64,000 bases of DNA from Oscillatoriaceae cyanobacterium M33_DOE_052 (lineage in GTDB: Bacteria > Cyanobacteriota > Cyanobacteriia > Cyanobacteriales > Laspinemataceae): positions 1-64,000 of the forward strand of contig DVDU01000211.1 of assembly GCA_015296065.1 (NCBI GenBank), read 5' to 3'. Both the position numbers and the translations under genes were made by a program. Below are positions 49,104 to 58,786 of the stretch, piece by piece. Within the stretch, counting starts at the first letter, position 1; each line of letters starts with the position of its first letter. The notes under the pieces were generated by a model. The model had not been told where the DNA came from and searched no databases. It saw only the letters and a program-made list of their open reading frames with translations.

Positions 49104-49883
49104 ATGAAAATTGCTACTTGGAATGTGAACTCGATTCGGTCCCGCTCTGAGCATCTGACTCAATGGTTACGGGATAACCCGGTGACGGTTCTATGTTTAC
49201 AGGAAACCAAGGTCATTGATGCTGATTTTCCCAGAGAACCTTTCGAGGAATTGGGTTATCATCTCTATTTTTCTGGGCAAAAGTCTTATAACGGTGTTGC
49301 TATTTTTAGTCAATCGCCCCTGGAAGATGTCACAATCGGTTTTTCGCCGATTCTTGGTAGTGTCTATGGTGAATGGGACGAGCAAAAACGGCTGATTTCT
49401 GGGGTTTTGGACGGCATCCGCATTGTTAATGTTTATGTGCCTAACGGTGCGGAGGTGGGTAGTGACAAATATGATTACAAGTTGCAATGGCTGGAAATTT
49501 TAGGAAAATATTTACAATATTTACTTGACAAAAATCCTCATTTGTGCATTTGTGGGGATTTTAATATTGCCCCGGAAGCACGGGATATTTATAAAAAGAC
49601 TAAAGATACGGATATTATGGCTTCTCCCACGGAGCGCGCTGCTTTGTCTGCTCTCCTGGAATTGGGTTTAACTGATGCTTTTCGCAAGTTTACCGGGGAT
49701 GAGGGACATTATACCTGGTGGGACTATCGTCGGGGCGGTTTTCAGAACCAGCGCGGTTGGCGCATTGACCATCATTACTTGACGCCGGAGCTTTACAACC
49801 GCTGCAGTGACTGCATTATCGATCCAATTCCTCGCGGGTGGGAAAAACCGAGCGACCACACCCCTGTCATTTTGACGCTGTAA
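49104..49883 (+). CDS. xthA: Exodeoxyribonuclease III
   Basis: The 259-residue product is an AP endonuclease/3'-5' exonuclease of the EEP fold: MKIATWNVNSIRSR, CLQETKVIDADFP (Asn, Glu metal ligands), YNGVAIFS, VYVPNGAEVGSDKYDYKLQW, ICGDFNIAPEARDIY (catalytic D-x-N), and the terminal WRIDHHYLTP with SDHTPVI (His). It repairs abasic sites. The ORF begins one codon earlier at TTG 49101; ATG 49104 is used. Confidence 0.95.
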   Translation: MKIATWNVNSIRSRSEHLTQWLRDNPVTVLCLQETKVIDADFPREPFEELGYHLYFSGQKSYNGVAIFSQSPLEDVTIGFSPILGSVYGEWDEQKRLISGVLDGIRIVNVYVPNGAEVGSDKYDYKLQWLEILGKYLQYLLDKNPHLCICGDFNIAPEARDIYKKTKDTDIMASPTERAALSALLELGLTDAFRKFTGDEGHYTWWDYRRGGFQNQRGWRIDHHYLTPELYNRCSDCIIDPIPRGWEKPSDHTPVILTL

Positions 49884-49930
49884 ATGTTAAGTTTTGTATA
49901 GATGAGTTGCAAAATTGATGGTTTAGGCTT

Positions 49931-50815
49931 ATGTATTTGGTAACTGGAGCTACTGGAAGTTTGGGCAGACGGGTGGTGCGGGTACTGCGCGATCGCTCCC
50001 AACCGGTGCGGGGTTTCGTCCGTCTCACCAGCAACTATGGCGAATTAGAAGAGCGGGGAGCGGAGGTATTTATCGGCGACTTGCGGCGCGATCGGGATAT
50101 AGAAAAAGCGACCCAAGGCGTCCGCTACGTCATCAGCACCCACGGCGCCAACGCCAGAAGCACCAACCCCGATGAAATCGACTATCGCGCTAATATCGAC
50201 CTGATCGACAGCGCCAAAGCTGCTGGGGTAGAACATTTCGTGTTTATCTCGGTTTTGGGAGCCGATCGGGGCTACCAAGACTCCCCCGTATTCAAAGCCA
50301 AACGGGAAGTCGAAAAATACCTGGAAAAAAGCGGCTTAAACTACACCATCCTCCGCCCTTCCGGTTTCGCCTCGGACCTCATCCCCTTCGCCGAAAAATT
50401 CCGTCAAACCGGGATTTATCTCACTCTATCAGACCTGAAAAACCGCTCTTCCACCGTCAGCACCGAGGACCTGGCGCAAATTGCCGTCACCGCCACTACT
50501 CTGGAAGCTGCGAAAAACAAAATCTTCCCCGTGGGTGGCCCAGAAATTTTGACGCGGGACGAAATCCCCCGCATCTTCGGGCGCATTTTCAACCGCGAAC
50601 CCATCATTATCAATCCGCCGCTATTCTTATTTGATAGCATTCGCACAACTCTGGGTTTCGTCAACCCGGAACTGCAAAAAGCTCTCGGTACTCTCCGGGT
50701 GTTGCTCGCCGATGAATTTTACTGCACCACGGAAGAAATCGACACCCTAGAAACCACTTTTGACATCAAACTGGAACGCCTGGAAGACTACCTCCGCCGC
50801 AATTTAGGCTTTTAA
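49931..50815 (+). CDS. NmrA/SDR-type NAD(P)-binding protein
   Basis: The 294-residue product starts with a Rossmann GXXGXXG, VTGATGSLGRRVVRVL, then AEVFIGDLRRDRDIEKAT and HFVFISVLGADRGYQ. The YxxxK of classical SDRs is replaced by the atypical pattern of Ycf39/NmrA-like proteins (VFKAKREVEKYLEKSGLNYT, TILRPSGF). Some relatives are assembly factors for photosystem II, others are NADPH sensors; the role here is unclear. The gene follows xthA by 47 bases. Confidence 0.87.
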   Translation: MYLVTGATGSLGRRVVRVLRDRSQPVRGFVRLTSNYGELEERGAEVFIGDLRRDRDIEKATQGVRYVISTHGANARSTNPDEIDYRANIDLIDSAKAAGVEHFVFISVLGADRGYQDSPVFKAKREVEKYLEKSGLNYTILRPSGFASDLIPFAEKFRQTGIYLTLSDLKNRSSTVSTEDLAQIAVTATTLEAAKNKIFPVGGPEILTRDEIPRIFGRIFNREPIIINPPLFLFDSIRTTLGFVNPELQKALGTLRVLLADEFYCTTEEIDTLETTFDIKLERLEDYLRRNLGF

Positions 50816-51039
50816 CCAGGTTCGTAGTTGAGCTTCAGCCCTCTTCCGGAGACGGGGAGACGGGGAGCAGGGGTGCAGGGGACGGGGATACGGGGAGACG
50901 GGGAGTGTGGGGAGTGTGGGGAGTGTGGGAAGTGTGGGGAGTAATCTTCCCCCTCCTCCCCCTCCTCCCCCTCCTCCCACCCTTCCCCCTCTTCCCCCTC
51001 TTCCCCCTCTCCCCGTCTCCCCGTCTCCCCGTCCCCCCA
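50816..51039. repeat. Purine/pyrimidine simple-repeat block
   Basis: Between the SDR and YdcF genes, repeated GGGGAGTGTGG units (about 50904-50942) switch to CCCCCTCCT/CCCCCTCTT units (about 50951-51010) and CCCCGTCTCCC (about 51008-51035). One strand is almost all purine and then almost all pyrimidine. The two halves could pair into a long hairpin. A weak copy of the TTCGTAGTTGAGCTTCAGCCC repeat lies at 50819-50840. There is no coding signal. Confidence 0.7.
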
Positions 51040-51648
51040 TCACCCCTGCTCCCTCCGGGTGGTCAATGCGGAGTAGCGGGGGTTAAGACTTGCTCCTGTG
51101 CGTCCAGTGACAAGCCACAAAAGCGATCGCCCCGCATCTCTGGCAATTCGCAGGGAAGATTCGGGGCGTCGGTTTGAGGGGACGGTAATGGGGGTGAAGG
51201 CGATACCCTGACTGCCAAAGACGATATAGGCGATCGCTTTAGCTCTCGGCATATGAAAATCCGAGGTAATTAAATACACATGTTGAATATTCCGGCGCCG
51301 GAAATCTGCCACCATAGTAGTAAAATTAGTCACCGTATCCACCGCGTCGTAGTCTAGATAAACTCGCTCTTCGGGGATATCGGCGGTTGCAAAAATATTT
51401 CTTGCCTTTGGTTCGGAGATACCAGAAGATACCCAGATATCTAGGTGAGGATGGTTGTGAGCAAACTTGGCAGTAAATTTTTCCCTGTCAGGGCTACCGC
51501 CGAGGGTAAGAATAGCTTGGGGGTGGGGCGCTTGGTGGTAGGCTACCATCAAACGCACCGGGATAAAGGTGACTAGCAACAGGAGAAAGGTAGAGCTAGC
51601 CCAGAGGAAAAAGCGCTGTTTTTTACGCTGGGATGAGAGAATATTCAT
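51040..51648 (-). CDS. YdcF-like (DUF218) membrane-associated protein
   Basis: The 202-residue product has an N-terminal anchor (FFLWASSTFLLLLVTFIPV at about 13-31) and a DUF218 domain: AILTLGGSPDREKF, DIWVSSGISEPKA, IPEERVYLDYDAVDTVTN, and YLITSDFHMPRAKAI. Such proteins resemble SanA/YdcF and ElyC, which act in envelope or peptidoglycan metabolism. The frame is open from 51648. The C-terminus is preceded by a TLPD-like variable tail (TTRREQG) with no motif. Confidence 0.85.
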   Translation of the reverse strand: MNILSSQRKKQRFFLWASSTFLLLLVTFIPVRLMVAYHQAPHPQAILTLGGSPDREKFTAKFAHNHPHLDIWVSSGISEPKARNIFATADIPEERVYLDYDAVDTVTNFTTMVADFRRRNIQHVYLITSDFHMPRAKAIAYIVFGSQGIAFTPITVPSNRRPESSLRIARDAGRSLLWLVTGRTGASLNPRYSALTTRREQG

Positions 51649-52071
51649 CGGGGCGGAGCGATCGGTTTTCTGAGATTATAACCCCATCTCAGGAAAACCA
51701 GGATTTTTGCCGCCGCACCTCATAAATGGGAGCATCCCGATTTTTTGAATAGGTCTATCTGTAGGGGCGAAGCATCCGCGCCCAGATCTCCCGGTAAAAC
51801 GGAGGGACTACTTCGCGGATGCTTCTCCCTCCCTCGATGCTGGGAGCATCTCTTCATAAATCTTGGCATCCACCAAAAAGCGATACCAGAACCCTTAAAC
51901 CAAATCAATGCTGGCGAAACCTCTGATAGACTGTTATCCCCCTCAGCCAAGTCAGCATTAAGTAGAAACGCTGCCGGAGCTAATTTAATTAGCAACAAAC
52001 CAGATTGAATACCCAGCATGTCTCCTGCAGCGATTTACCACTTGCAGGATAATTTTTAGGCAATTTTACTT
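51649..52071. other. Intergenic region with inverted repeat
   Basis: GGGCGAAGCATCCGCG (51765-51780) and CGCGGATGCTTCTCCC (51814-51829) form an inverted repeat with one mismatch around a 33-base interior, the same layout as at 28534-28600. An ORF at 51720-52019 spans it and is not supported as a gene. Confidence 0.6.
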
Positions 52072-53679
52072 TTACACAAAAGTAAAGTAGCTGTCGTTGA
52101 TATTTAAACCACTGGCACCTTGAATAATGCCAATCAGCTCATTTTGGTCGGTAGTTTTTTGGAAAATGGCAGTACCTGCAGGTAAGCCCATAGGAGAATT
52201 TCCTAGCAGATAGTCAGCTTGACTGCCATGCAGTTGAATTTTATCTTGGCTAGTATTAAAACCAGAAATCAAGGCGTAATCTGCGGTTCCGGCTAGGGCA
52301 TCATTGCCATCGTTGTAAAAAGATTGAGTAGCATCACCCAAAACAAGAGTATCTAAACCAGACCCCCCAACTAGGGTATCAATCTCACCCAAACCTGCCG
52401 GGGAACTGCTGGTTAAAACGCCAGTTACCCAGTCATCACCACCACCTCCATTAACCTGGTCATTGCCTGCACCTCCGTTGAGAGTATCGTTATTACCATT
52501 GCCAAATAGAAAGTCATTATTATCACCCCCTGATAGCTGGTCGTTACCATATCCACCATACAGGCTATCGCTACCATTGGCGCCATCTATGATGTCATTA
52601 CCCGACTCCCCATCTAAGAAATCATTGCCAGCATCTCCGAGGAGTTGGTCATCTAAAGCACCTCCGTATAGCAAGTCATCACCAGTGCCCCCATTGAGAG
52701 TATCGATGCCATCTTTACCGTTGAGGGTATCATTATTATCGTCACCGTTAAGCTGGTCGTTACCATAGCCACCATCAAGGCTATCGTTGCCCAAACCTCC
52801 CGATAATAGGTCATTACCACTGGCGCCATCCACGGAGTCATCGCCATCGCCACCTTTGAGAGTTTCAGCCCCACCGGAACCAAACATCATATCGGCTAAA
52901 ATGGTGCCTGTAACTATTTCAATGCCATTAACGTTATCAGTGCCCCCATCTTCGTCTATGAGCGTACCTGTTTCCAGGTTGAGATTGATGCCATTGAGGG
53001 GAATCTGGTTAGGAAAAACCAACTCATCAATTCCGGAACCCCCAGAAATATTGTCATTGCCACTCCCACCACTAACGGTATCGTTGCCGAGACCACCGTT
53101 AACAATATCATTCCCCGCACCACCATAAACTAAGTCATTGCCGCCGTTGGCTTCTAAAATATCATTGTCGGCATTACCAAAAAGGGAATCATCTTCTTGA
53201 CCGGCTACGAGGGAGTCATTGCCATAACCTCCATAGAGAGTATTCTTTCCTGACCCCCCATCTAGAGTATCATCCCCAGATTCACCATAAATTAGGTCAT
53301 TTTCACTGCCACCAAAGAGGAGGTCATTTTCGGCTCCACCATATAATATATCATTGCCGAGACCACCATATAGGGTGTCCCTCCCAGCATTGCCGTAGAG
53401 GATATCATTATCGGCGTCTCCATTAATCAGGTCGTTGTCACCATCACCATAGATGGTATCGCCACCAGAACCGCCATTAATAGTTTCACTACCAGACCCA
53501 CCTTTGATACTGTCATTGCCAACATCACCACTAAGGGAGTCGCTTCCCGCAGCACCATCTAAGGTATCGTCTCCACTGCTACCTAAAAGAGTATCGTTGC
53601 CCCCCATACCGAAAATTGCATCGCTTTCCAGAGTGCCTTGGAGAGTCTCGGGTGCGGATGAACCAAGAATTTGAGCCAT
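52072..53679 (-). CDS. RTX/hemolysin-type calcium-binding repeat protein
   Basis: The product (535 aa) consists largely of nonapeptide repeats GGxGxDxLx, for example GGLGNDILYGGAENDLLFGG, in two blocks: about 20-215 and 265-415, with an inserted segment (220-265). A C-terminal non-repeat region (430-535) ends with INDSYFTFV, a hydrophobic tail of the type that carries type I secretion signals. Calcium would fold it outside the cell into parallel beta rolls. There is no enzymatic domain, so it is probably a structural or surface protein. It has no adjacent type I transporter genes in the window. Confidence 0.9.
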   Translation of the reverse strand: MAQILGSSAPETLQGTLESDAIFGMGGNDTLLGSSGDDTLDGAAGSDSLSGDVGNDSIKGGSGSETINGGSGGDTIYGDGDNDLINGDADNDILYGNAGRDTLYGGLGNDILYGGAENDLLFGGSENDLIYGESGDDTLDGGSGKNTLYGGYGNDSLVAGQEDDSLFGNADNDILEANGGNDLVYGGAGNDIVNGGLGNDTVSGGSGNDNISGGSGIDELVFPNQIPLNGINLNLETGTLIDEDGGTDNVNGIEIVTGTILADMMFGSGGAETLKGGDGDDSVDGASGNDLLSGGLGNDSLDGGYGNDQLNGDDNNDTLNGKDGIDTLNGGTGDDLLYGGALDDQLLGDAGNDFLDGESGNDIIDGANGSDSLYGGYGNDQLSGGDNNDFLFGNGNNDTLNGGAGNDQVNGGGGDDWVTGVLTSSSPAGLGEIDTLVGGSGLDTLVLGDATQSFYNDGNDALAGTADYALISGFNTSQDKIQLHGSQADYLLGNSPMGLPAGTAIFQKTTDQNELIGIIQGASGLNINDSYFTFV

Positions 53680-53888
53680 GATTGGAGTCCTTTGCCAAGC
53701 GAATATATACTTGCTTTACTATTTACTGTTTCATCACAGCGCGGGTGACTCCGGATTATCACCCAAGGTAGATAATTCGCAGCCAATTGGCAACCAGTCA
53801 ATTTGGTAGCTACTTATATGCGCCGGAGGTAAATGCAAAGGCATCAGAGGCAAACTCAAACATAAAAATTGCTAAATATTTAAATTTT

Positions 53889-54662
53889 TCAGCAATTTTT
53901 GGCATTTATTTCATTCTCTACTAAGCGAATTGCTAAAATAATTTCGGCCAGAGTCCGCTGCCATGCGTAATACCAACCTTGCCATCCATCGAGGATACCG
54001 AGCTTGAGAATTAAGCAGTAAAAGAAAATGACCAAGGGAGCGATGATTTTGAGCTGGCGGATTTTATCGCCAAAGCTGAGTTGAGTATGGGGAGTTGACA
54101 GTAATTTTTTAGCTTCGATAATCATGTATCGATCTTGCGCCCATAGCCACCGGCTGAATGACTTGCGATCGTCGTGATATATATGAGATGATAACCTACC
54201 AGATTTGCCATTTAATTGCAGTAATTGCGTATGTCCGTCATCTATGTAAATGGCATTATTCCGGCGAAATAAAACTTGGCGAGGTGGTAGCAAAGCTCCC
54301 CGCAGTGGCTTGCCAAAAACACAGTACTTAAATGGGACAAAATAGCCGTCTAGTAATAAATTTTTTGCTAAAGTTTTAATTTCATAAATTAAATCATCCG
54401 TAAGTATGTAATCCGCATCTAAAGATATAACCCAATCGGTAGTAACTTGGGCTAAACCGTAGTTCCATTGATTGGTGTGGTTGTCGAACTGACGCTGAAA
54501 TAGCTTGACTTGCGGGTAAGAGTGCAAAATTTCTAGGGTGCTGTCAGTGCTGTAGCTGTCAACCACTATAATTTGGTTTGCCCAAGTCAGATGCTGGAGG
54601 GTTCTTTCAATATTGGCAGCTTCGTTAAAAGTCAGGATCAGAGGAGTTACAGCTTCAAGCAT
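53889..54662 (-). CDS. GT2-family glycosyltransferase
   Basis: The 257-residue product (from ATG 54662) starts MLEAVTPLILTFNEAANIER, then IIVVDSYSTDSTLEIL and DWVISLDADYILTDDL with the DAD metal site, as in family 2. It carries two hydrophobic segments (about 205-230). The frame extends upstream to 54752, overlapping the methyltransferase gene; the shorter start lies 29 bases after that gene. It is the last gene of the large operon. Confidence 0.87.
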   Translation of the reverse strand: MLEAVTPLILTFNEAANIERTLQHLTWANQIIVVDSYSTDSTLEILHSYPQVKLFQRQFDNHTNQWNYGLAQVTTDWVISLDADYILTDDLIYEIKTLAKNLLLDGYFVPFKYCVFGKPLRGALLPPRQVLFRRNNAIYIDDGHTQLLQLNGKSGRLSSHIYHDDRKSFSRWLWAQDRYMIIEAKKLLSTPHTQLSFGDKIRQLKIIAPLVIFFYCLILKLGILDGWQGWYYAWQRTLAEIILAIRLVENEINAKNC

Positions 54663-54690
54663 GGTTTTGACATTTGGCAGACCTAAATTT

Positions 54691-55335
54691 TTAATCGGCA
54701 ATGGTTCCAGCACAAAGCATAGATTTCCAAAGATAAGGAAATCGGCCAGCAAATTGTAACTGCATTCCGGTAAAACCTTCAGATTTGAATAATTCGGTCA
54801 GGGTGTTAGCCGAAAAAAACTTAATATGACCGCCGTCTTTACATGGCTGAAAATGGCGATCCATTTTTCCTGACAAAGCTAAAGCCAAATTTTTGAGATA
54901 GCCATGATAGGGAGTAGTGATAATTAAAGTTCCATTAGGCTTTAGGCAGTGACGTGCCGCTTTAAGCAATTCCCTAGGATAAATTAAGTGTTCGATCACT
55001 TCCACCGAAATAACGATATCAAACTTTCCCCCCAATTCAGCATCAGGTAAGTCGTAAACGCTAGCGTGAATCAAGCGGTAATCAGGAAAGGTTTTTTGCG
55101 CTATGGTTACTCCTTGTTCTGATGGTTCAACGCCAACCACCTCATATCCTTGTTGAGCAATAACATGAGTTAAACTGCCGTTACCGCAGCCCAAATCAAG
55201 CAGACGCGGTTTTTCTGGCAAATTTTTTCTGGCTTCTGCCAGCATCGCCAGTAGTGGTGAGATAATGTAAGCATGATGATGCTTAGCTTGGCTATTGAAA
55301 TAAGCGTATTGATACTGAGAAGATGAAGTATTCAT
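54691..55335 (-). CDS. Class I SAM-dependent methyltransferase
   Basis: The 214-residue product has RLLDLGCGNGSLTHVIAQQG (motif I), VVGVEPSEQGV, FDIVISVEVIEHLIYPRELL and LKPNGTLIITTPYHGYLKNL. This is the UbiE/Coq3-like class. It probably methylates a sugar or the end group of a polysaccharide. It sits between a GT4 and a GT2 gene of the operon. Confidence 0.9.
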   Translation of the reverse strand: MNTSSSQYQYAYFNSQAKHHHAYIISPLLAMLAEARKNLPEKPRLLDLGCGNGSLTHVIAQQGYEVVGVEPSEQGVTIAQKTFPDYRLIHASVYDLPDAELGGKFDIVISVEVIEHLIYPRELLKAARHCLKPNGTLIITTPYHGYLKNLALALSGKMDRHFQPCKDGGHIKFFSANTLTELFKSEGFTGMQLQFAGRFPYLWKSMLCAGTIAD

Positions 55336-55339
55336 GGAA

Positions 55340-56539
55340 TTAGTTAGGATTAACCTGATAGAAGGTGGGCAGTGTTTGATTGGTTAAAATGGCTTGATAA
55401 ATCTGGGATAAATTAGTAGCTATCTGATGCCAAGTGTATTTTTGGAAAATAAACTCGCGAGCCCGATCGCCCATTTCTTTTGCTGCCTCTGGGTGTTGCA
55501 AACACTCCAGTATAGCACTGGCAATATCATCAGAATTTATGGGCACTACCCGCGCTGCTTTTGCCTCTCCTGCTTCTGGGAAATTACAACCGGTCGTAAT
55601 TACACAAGGCAGTCCCGATGCCATCCCTTCTAATACGGACATGCTAAAACCTTCGGAGTAAGAAGGAGCTACATACACCCTAGCCGCAGCCAAAGCAGCA
55701 TATTTAATCAGACCGCTGAGGATACCAGTAAAAGTTACCGCCTCATCACAGCCAGCCACTGCAAAGTAACTCTGAGCTGTAGGCAAGAACCCAATGTTGT
55801 CTGGTCCAGCAACAATTAGATGCGTATCGGGTCTCACAGCACGGACTTTCTCAAAAGCACTAGCCAGTAAATCAAGTCCTTTTTTGGGATCGATGCGACC
55901 TAGGAATAATATCAAAGGTTTATTTCGAGTTTCCGGAAAATGCTGGTAAAATAGTTCTGGATCGGGCAGTTTTTCAAAATCTTGACTTTGCACGCCATTT
56001 GGCACAATAATTAGAGGTGCCTTTAATTGCAAATTTTTCACCCGATCAGCTTCAGAAGCTGCCAGCATTTGAATTGCCTTAGACCGCTCCAAAGCTGGCT
56101 TTTCTAGCCAAGCGTAGTAAAAGCGTTTTTTCCCAGATTTATAAGCTAAAGCCCAAGGCTCTAACATACCTCGTGGCGTCACGACATAAGGAACTTTGTG
56201 CCACTGACAAGCCCAATAAGCAGGTAAATTTACATAAGAAAAAATCGCATTTGTATGCACCAAATTATAATCACTCACGTGAGAAAAAAGCCATTTGGTC
56301 AAAGGCAAACTAATTTTATAATCGTTTAGCCACCAGCAAGGAAAGTATTGAATGCGGTAAAATTTCTCATTAATCCAAGTTTGCAAAGGTACATCTAGAG
56401 TATCGGCACCGTTAGCATTAGTAGTGACCACATCAACATTGATGTTTAAACTACCCAAGGCGTTGACTAGCTCAATCACACTTTTAGAAGGACCGCCATA
56501 AATTGCTCCCAAGGCGGGAACGACAACAAGAATTTTCAT
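55340..56539 (-). CDS. GT4-family glycosyltransferase
   Basis: The 399-residue product starts KILVVVPALGAIYGGPSKSV and shows the GT4 pattern: VVTPRGMLEPWAL, IVPNGVQSQDFE, PLILFLGRIDPKKGLDLL and the donor loop SYSEGFSMSVLEGMASGLP. Sugar and linkage are unknown. Four bases separate its stop from the methyltransferase start. Confidence 0.9.
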   Translation of the reverse strand: MKILVVVPALGAIYGGPSKSVIELVNALGSLNINVDVVTTNANGADTLDVPLQTWINEKFYRIQYFPCWWLNDYKISLPLTKWLFSHVSDYNLVHTNAIFSYVNLPAYWACQWHKVPYVVTPRGMLEPWALAYKSGKKRFYYAWLEKPALERSKAIQMLAASEADRVKNLQLKAPLIIVPNGVQSQDFEKLPDPELFYQHFPETRNKPLILFLGRIDPKKGLDLLASAFEKVRAVRPDTHLIVAGPDNIGFLPTAQSYFAVAGCDEAVTFTGILSGLIKYAALAAARVYVAPSYSEGFSMSVLEGMASGLPCVITTGCNFPEAGEAKAARVVPINSDDIASAILECLQHPEAAKEMGDRAREFIFQKYTWHQIATNLSQIYQAILTNQTLPTFYQVNPN

Positions 56540-56583
56540 AATTTTTTTGGCTACAATTCACATGAATAATATTGTAAAGACAT

Positions 56584-57366
56584 CTAATGAATCCAGCTTC
56601 TATCCGACTCGTAGCCCAACATAATTAACTCATCGCCAGCATAGCGATCGAAAACTTCGCAAGCCTCCTTACTGAAGTTGTTTTGCCAATCTCCTACAAT
56701 ACCTTTGCGCAAAAAATTATTTTTTTGCTCTTGACCTGGCACCCTGCCAGATTGCTTTTCAAAGGAAAAGTTATCAACAATTTCTTGCAATTTTGTTTCA
56801 GAAACTATCTGGCCAGTCAGTTCTTTAACGATTCGATTTAACTCTAACAATGGCTGTTTTCTCAAATCTTCATAACGAACGCAAACAGCCTCTGGATGTT
56901 GATGCCATTGCCGCACAAAATCTACCCAAGAGAATCGCAAGCTTTCTTGGCGTTGCGTAAAACAATATTCAATAAATTTGGGCAAATTTTTTTGAATATC
57001 TTCATAGTTTTGAAAGTTTAAACGTTGGCGACAAGCCTTAACATGAGCAAGATTTCTACCACTGGTATGTTCAAACAAAGAGTGGTGATACCAAGAAACC
57101 ATTACATCTCTACCATCCCGCCATACAACGACTACATTTTTCATTGTCCAAGGGTTGAGGTAATGTCCGTGCATAATAGATGGCCGCAGCAAAGGGAGCT
57201 GATTTCGAGGAAAAGGTAAGTCTAAAGCCTGTCCCAGCATCTGGCCAACCCAGGTGCCACCAGATTTTGGGTGTTCATTCACGATGTAAAGTGGCAAAAT
57301 ATCAGATAAGCTGTAAACCATTAAGTACCGTAACGCTGTTTCGATTTTACTCGGCATAATTTTCAT
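56584..57366 (-). CDS. PAPS-dependent sulfotransferase
   Basis: The 260-residue product has the 5'-phosphosulfate loop HPKSGGTW at 32-39 and the 3'-phosphate-binding segment WRDGRDVMVSWYH near 82-94, with a C-terminal GRVPGQEQKNNFLRKGIVGD block like the conserved RKG. These define cytosolic carbohydrate sulfotransferases. It would sulfate a sugar of the polysaccharide made by its neighbours. Its start overlaps the polymerase stop by 20 bases; ATG 57357 is an alternative start. Confidence 0.88.
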   Translation of the reverse strand: MKIMPSKIETALRYLMVYSLSDILPLYIVNEHPKSGGTWVGQMLGQALDLPFPRNQLPLLRPSIMHGHYLNPWTMKNVVVVWRDGRDVMVSWYHHSLFEHTSGRNLAHVKACRQRLNFQNYEDIQKNLPKFIEYCFTQRQESLRFSWVDFVRQWHQHPEAVCVRYEDLRKQPLLELNRIVKELTGQIVSETKLQEIVDNFSFEKQSGRVPGQEQKNNFLRKGIVGDWQNNFSKEACEVFDRYAGDELIMLGYESDRSWIH

Positions 57367-58762
57367 AACGTTTTCTCCTGTTTTGATGATTTTTTGTCGA
57401 TTTTATGCTAGTTTTATGTTTGGCTAATTTTGTCTGAGAGTTAGGAATAATAAAATTTTTAACTGCCCAAATAAACAGTACAGAATACACAAATAGCCTT
57501 GATGCTGACCTGCTGGGACTGTGTAAAGATAGAATAAAACAGAATAGCAAAGACATCCAAATCAGGATATCAGGCCAATAAGCCTTACCGCAAATTAAAG
57601 TATGACCAATTAATTTGCCTTCTATTTTTCCCAGAACAAACCCAAACACGAAAAATAATCCTAAGCCAATCCATCCCATTTGAAAAAATATTTCTCCCAA
57701 TGCTGGCATGGGAATCCCCGCATGTTTGATTTTTAATAATGCAGCAACACTGAGGTGGCTGCCAGTCAATTCAAAAAATGTAGGAATTGGCAAAATGCTC
57801 TGAATCCACGCTAAAGCACCATCTAATAAATTTCTAGAATCATCGCGAAATCTGGCTACCGTACTGATAATTCCAATAACTGCATTAGCCTCGAAAAAAT
57901 TGCGAATAGAATCTATCATGTCGCTATTAACTTGCCCAAACCCAGCCGATATACCGCTAAGTCCTTGCCCAGAAACTTTTCTGGCTCCAATCGCCGCAGA
58001 GCCACCAATTACTGCACCTATTGGAGCCATATAGTATATCCATTTAGGCCATTTTTTACCGGCGAATGTTGAAGCAATGCCAAACAAAACAATAGGCAAA
58101 AAGAAGGCTCTACTTAATTTTAAAAGTTGTTGTAATGTATCCAAAAATGGAATAATAAAAATTATTTTATTGCTGGGGCGATATGCAAATATCATTCCCG
58201 AAATAATCGTAAAAATTGACAATAATATGCGAGCAAAAGGTACTAATCTAAATAAAACCTCGTTGTCCACTACTAAGCCTCTAATACCAGAGCCAAATAT
58301 TAGTTCTATTTTTAGAGCAAAAGCAAACGGAAACACTAAAATATCAGCAATTACTAAAATCAGGGTAATCGTATCACCGAGTTGATCGAAAAAAATTAAA
58401 TCCATGCTTCTGTCCACTGGACTGGCGAAAAATCGGCTAAATAAGTTCCGTCTCCCCACCACTATGCCAATCAACAAAAGAGTTGTTGAAACAAAAGCAA
58501 TAATAACTGCTGTCTCTAAATGTTCTAAACTAAAATGAGTCAATCTAAATTCTTTGTCAAATAAAGCCCAAACAAAAGGAATACAATACGCTAATAATAC
58601 CAAAAAAGGTAGTAAAATTGATGGCAAAAGAAGCGAAAATACTGGTTCCAGCTTTAAAAAATTGGTAAAATAACGAAAATTAATTAGGATATAGCTAATG
58701 CACACTGCCAAGGTGGTGTAGTTAATATTAACTGCATAATCTGAAACGTTTAATGCGTACAT
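57347..58762 (-). CDS. Wzy-like polysaccharide polymerase
   Basis: The product (471 aa from ATG 58762) has about ten to twelve hydrophobic helices, including SLLLPSILLPFLVLLAYCIP near 45-65, TALVIIAFVSTTLLLIGIVV-like near 85 and IIFIIPFLDTLQQLL. A periplasmic loop follows (GQGLSGISAGFGQVN), as in O-antigen ligase/polymerase proteins. It should join lipid-linked repeat units. The frame extends to a TTG at 58786, directly after the GT4 stop. The DNA is A/T-rich relative to most of the window, as is common for polysaccharide genes. Confidence 0.8.
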   Translation of the reverse strand: MYALNVSDYAVNINYTTLAVCISYILINFRYFTNFLKLEPVFSLLLPSILLPFLVLLAYCIPFVWALFDKEFRLTHFSLEHLETAVIIAFVSTTLLLIGIVVGRRNLFSRFFASPVDRSMDLIFFDQLGDTITLILVIADILVFPFAFALKIELIFGSGIRGLVVDNEVLFRLVPFARILLSIFTIISGMIFAYRPSNKIIFIIPFLDTLQQLLKLSRAFFLPIVLFGIASTFAGKKWPKWIYYMAPIGAVIGGSAAIGARKVSGQGLSGISAGFGQVNSDMIDSIRNFFEANAVIGIISTVARFRDDSRNLLDGALAWIQSILPIPTFFELTGSHLSVAALLKIKHAGIPMPALGEIFFQMGWIGLGLFFVFGFVLGKIEGKLIGHTLICGKAYWPDILIWMSLLFCFILSLHSPSRSASRLFVYSVLFIWAVKNFIIPNSQTKLAKHKTSIKSTKNHQNRRKRYENYAE

Positions 58763-58786
58763 AAAAACACCAAAATTTTCTATCAA

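Noticed and set aside
51720-52019. A 99-codon minus-strand frame
   Set aside because: It spans an inverted repeat and has no homology-like features.
52463-53128. Two plus-strand open frames rich in Ser, Leu and Pro
   Set aside because: They are antisense shadows of the RTX repeat gene; the periodicity belongs to its nonapeptides.
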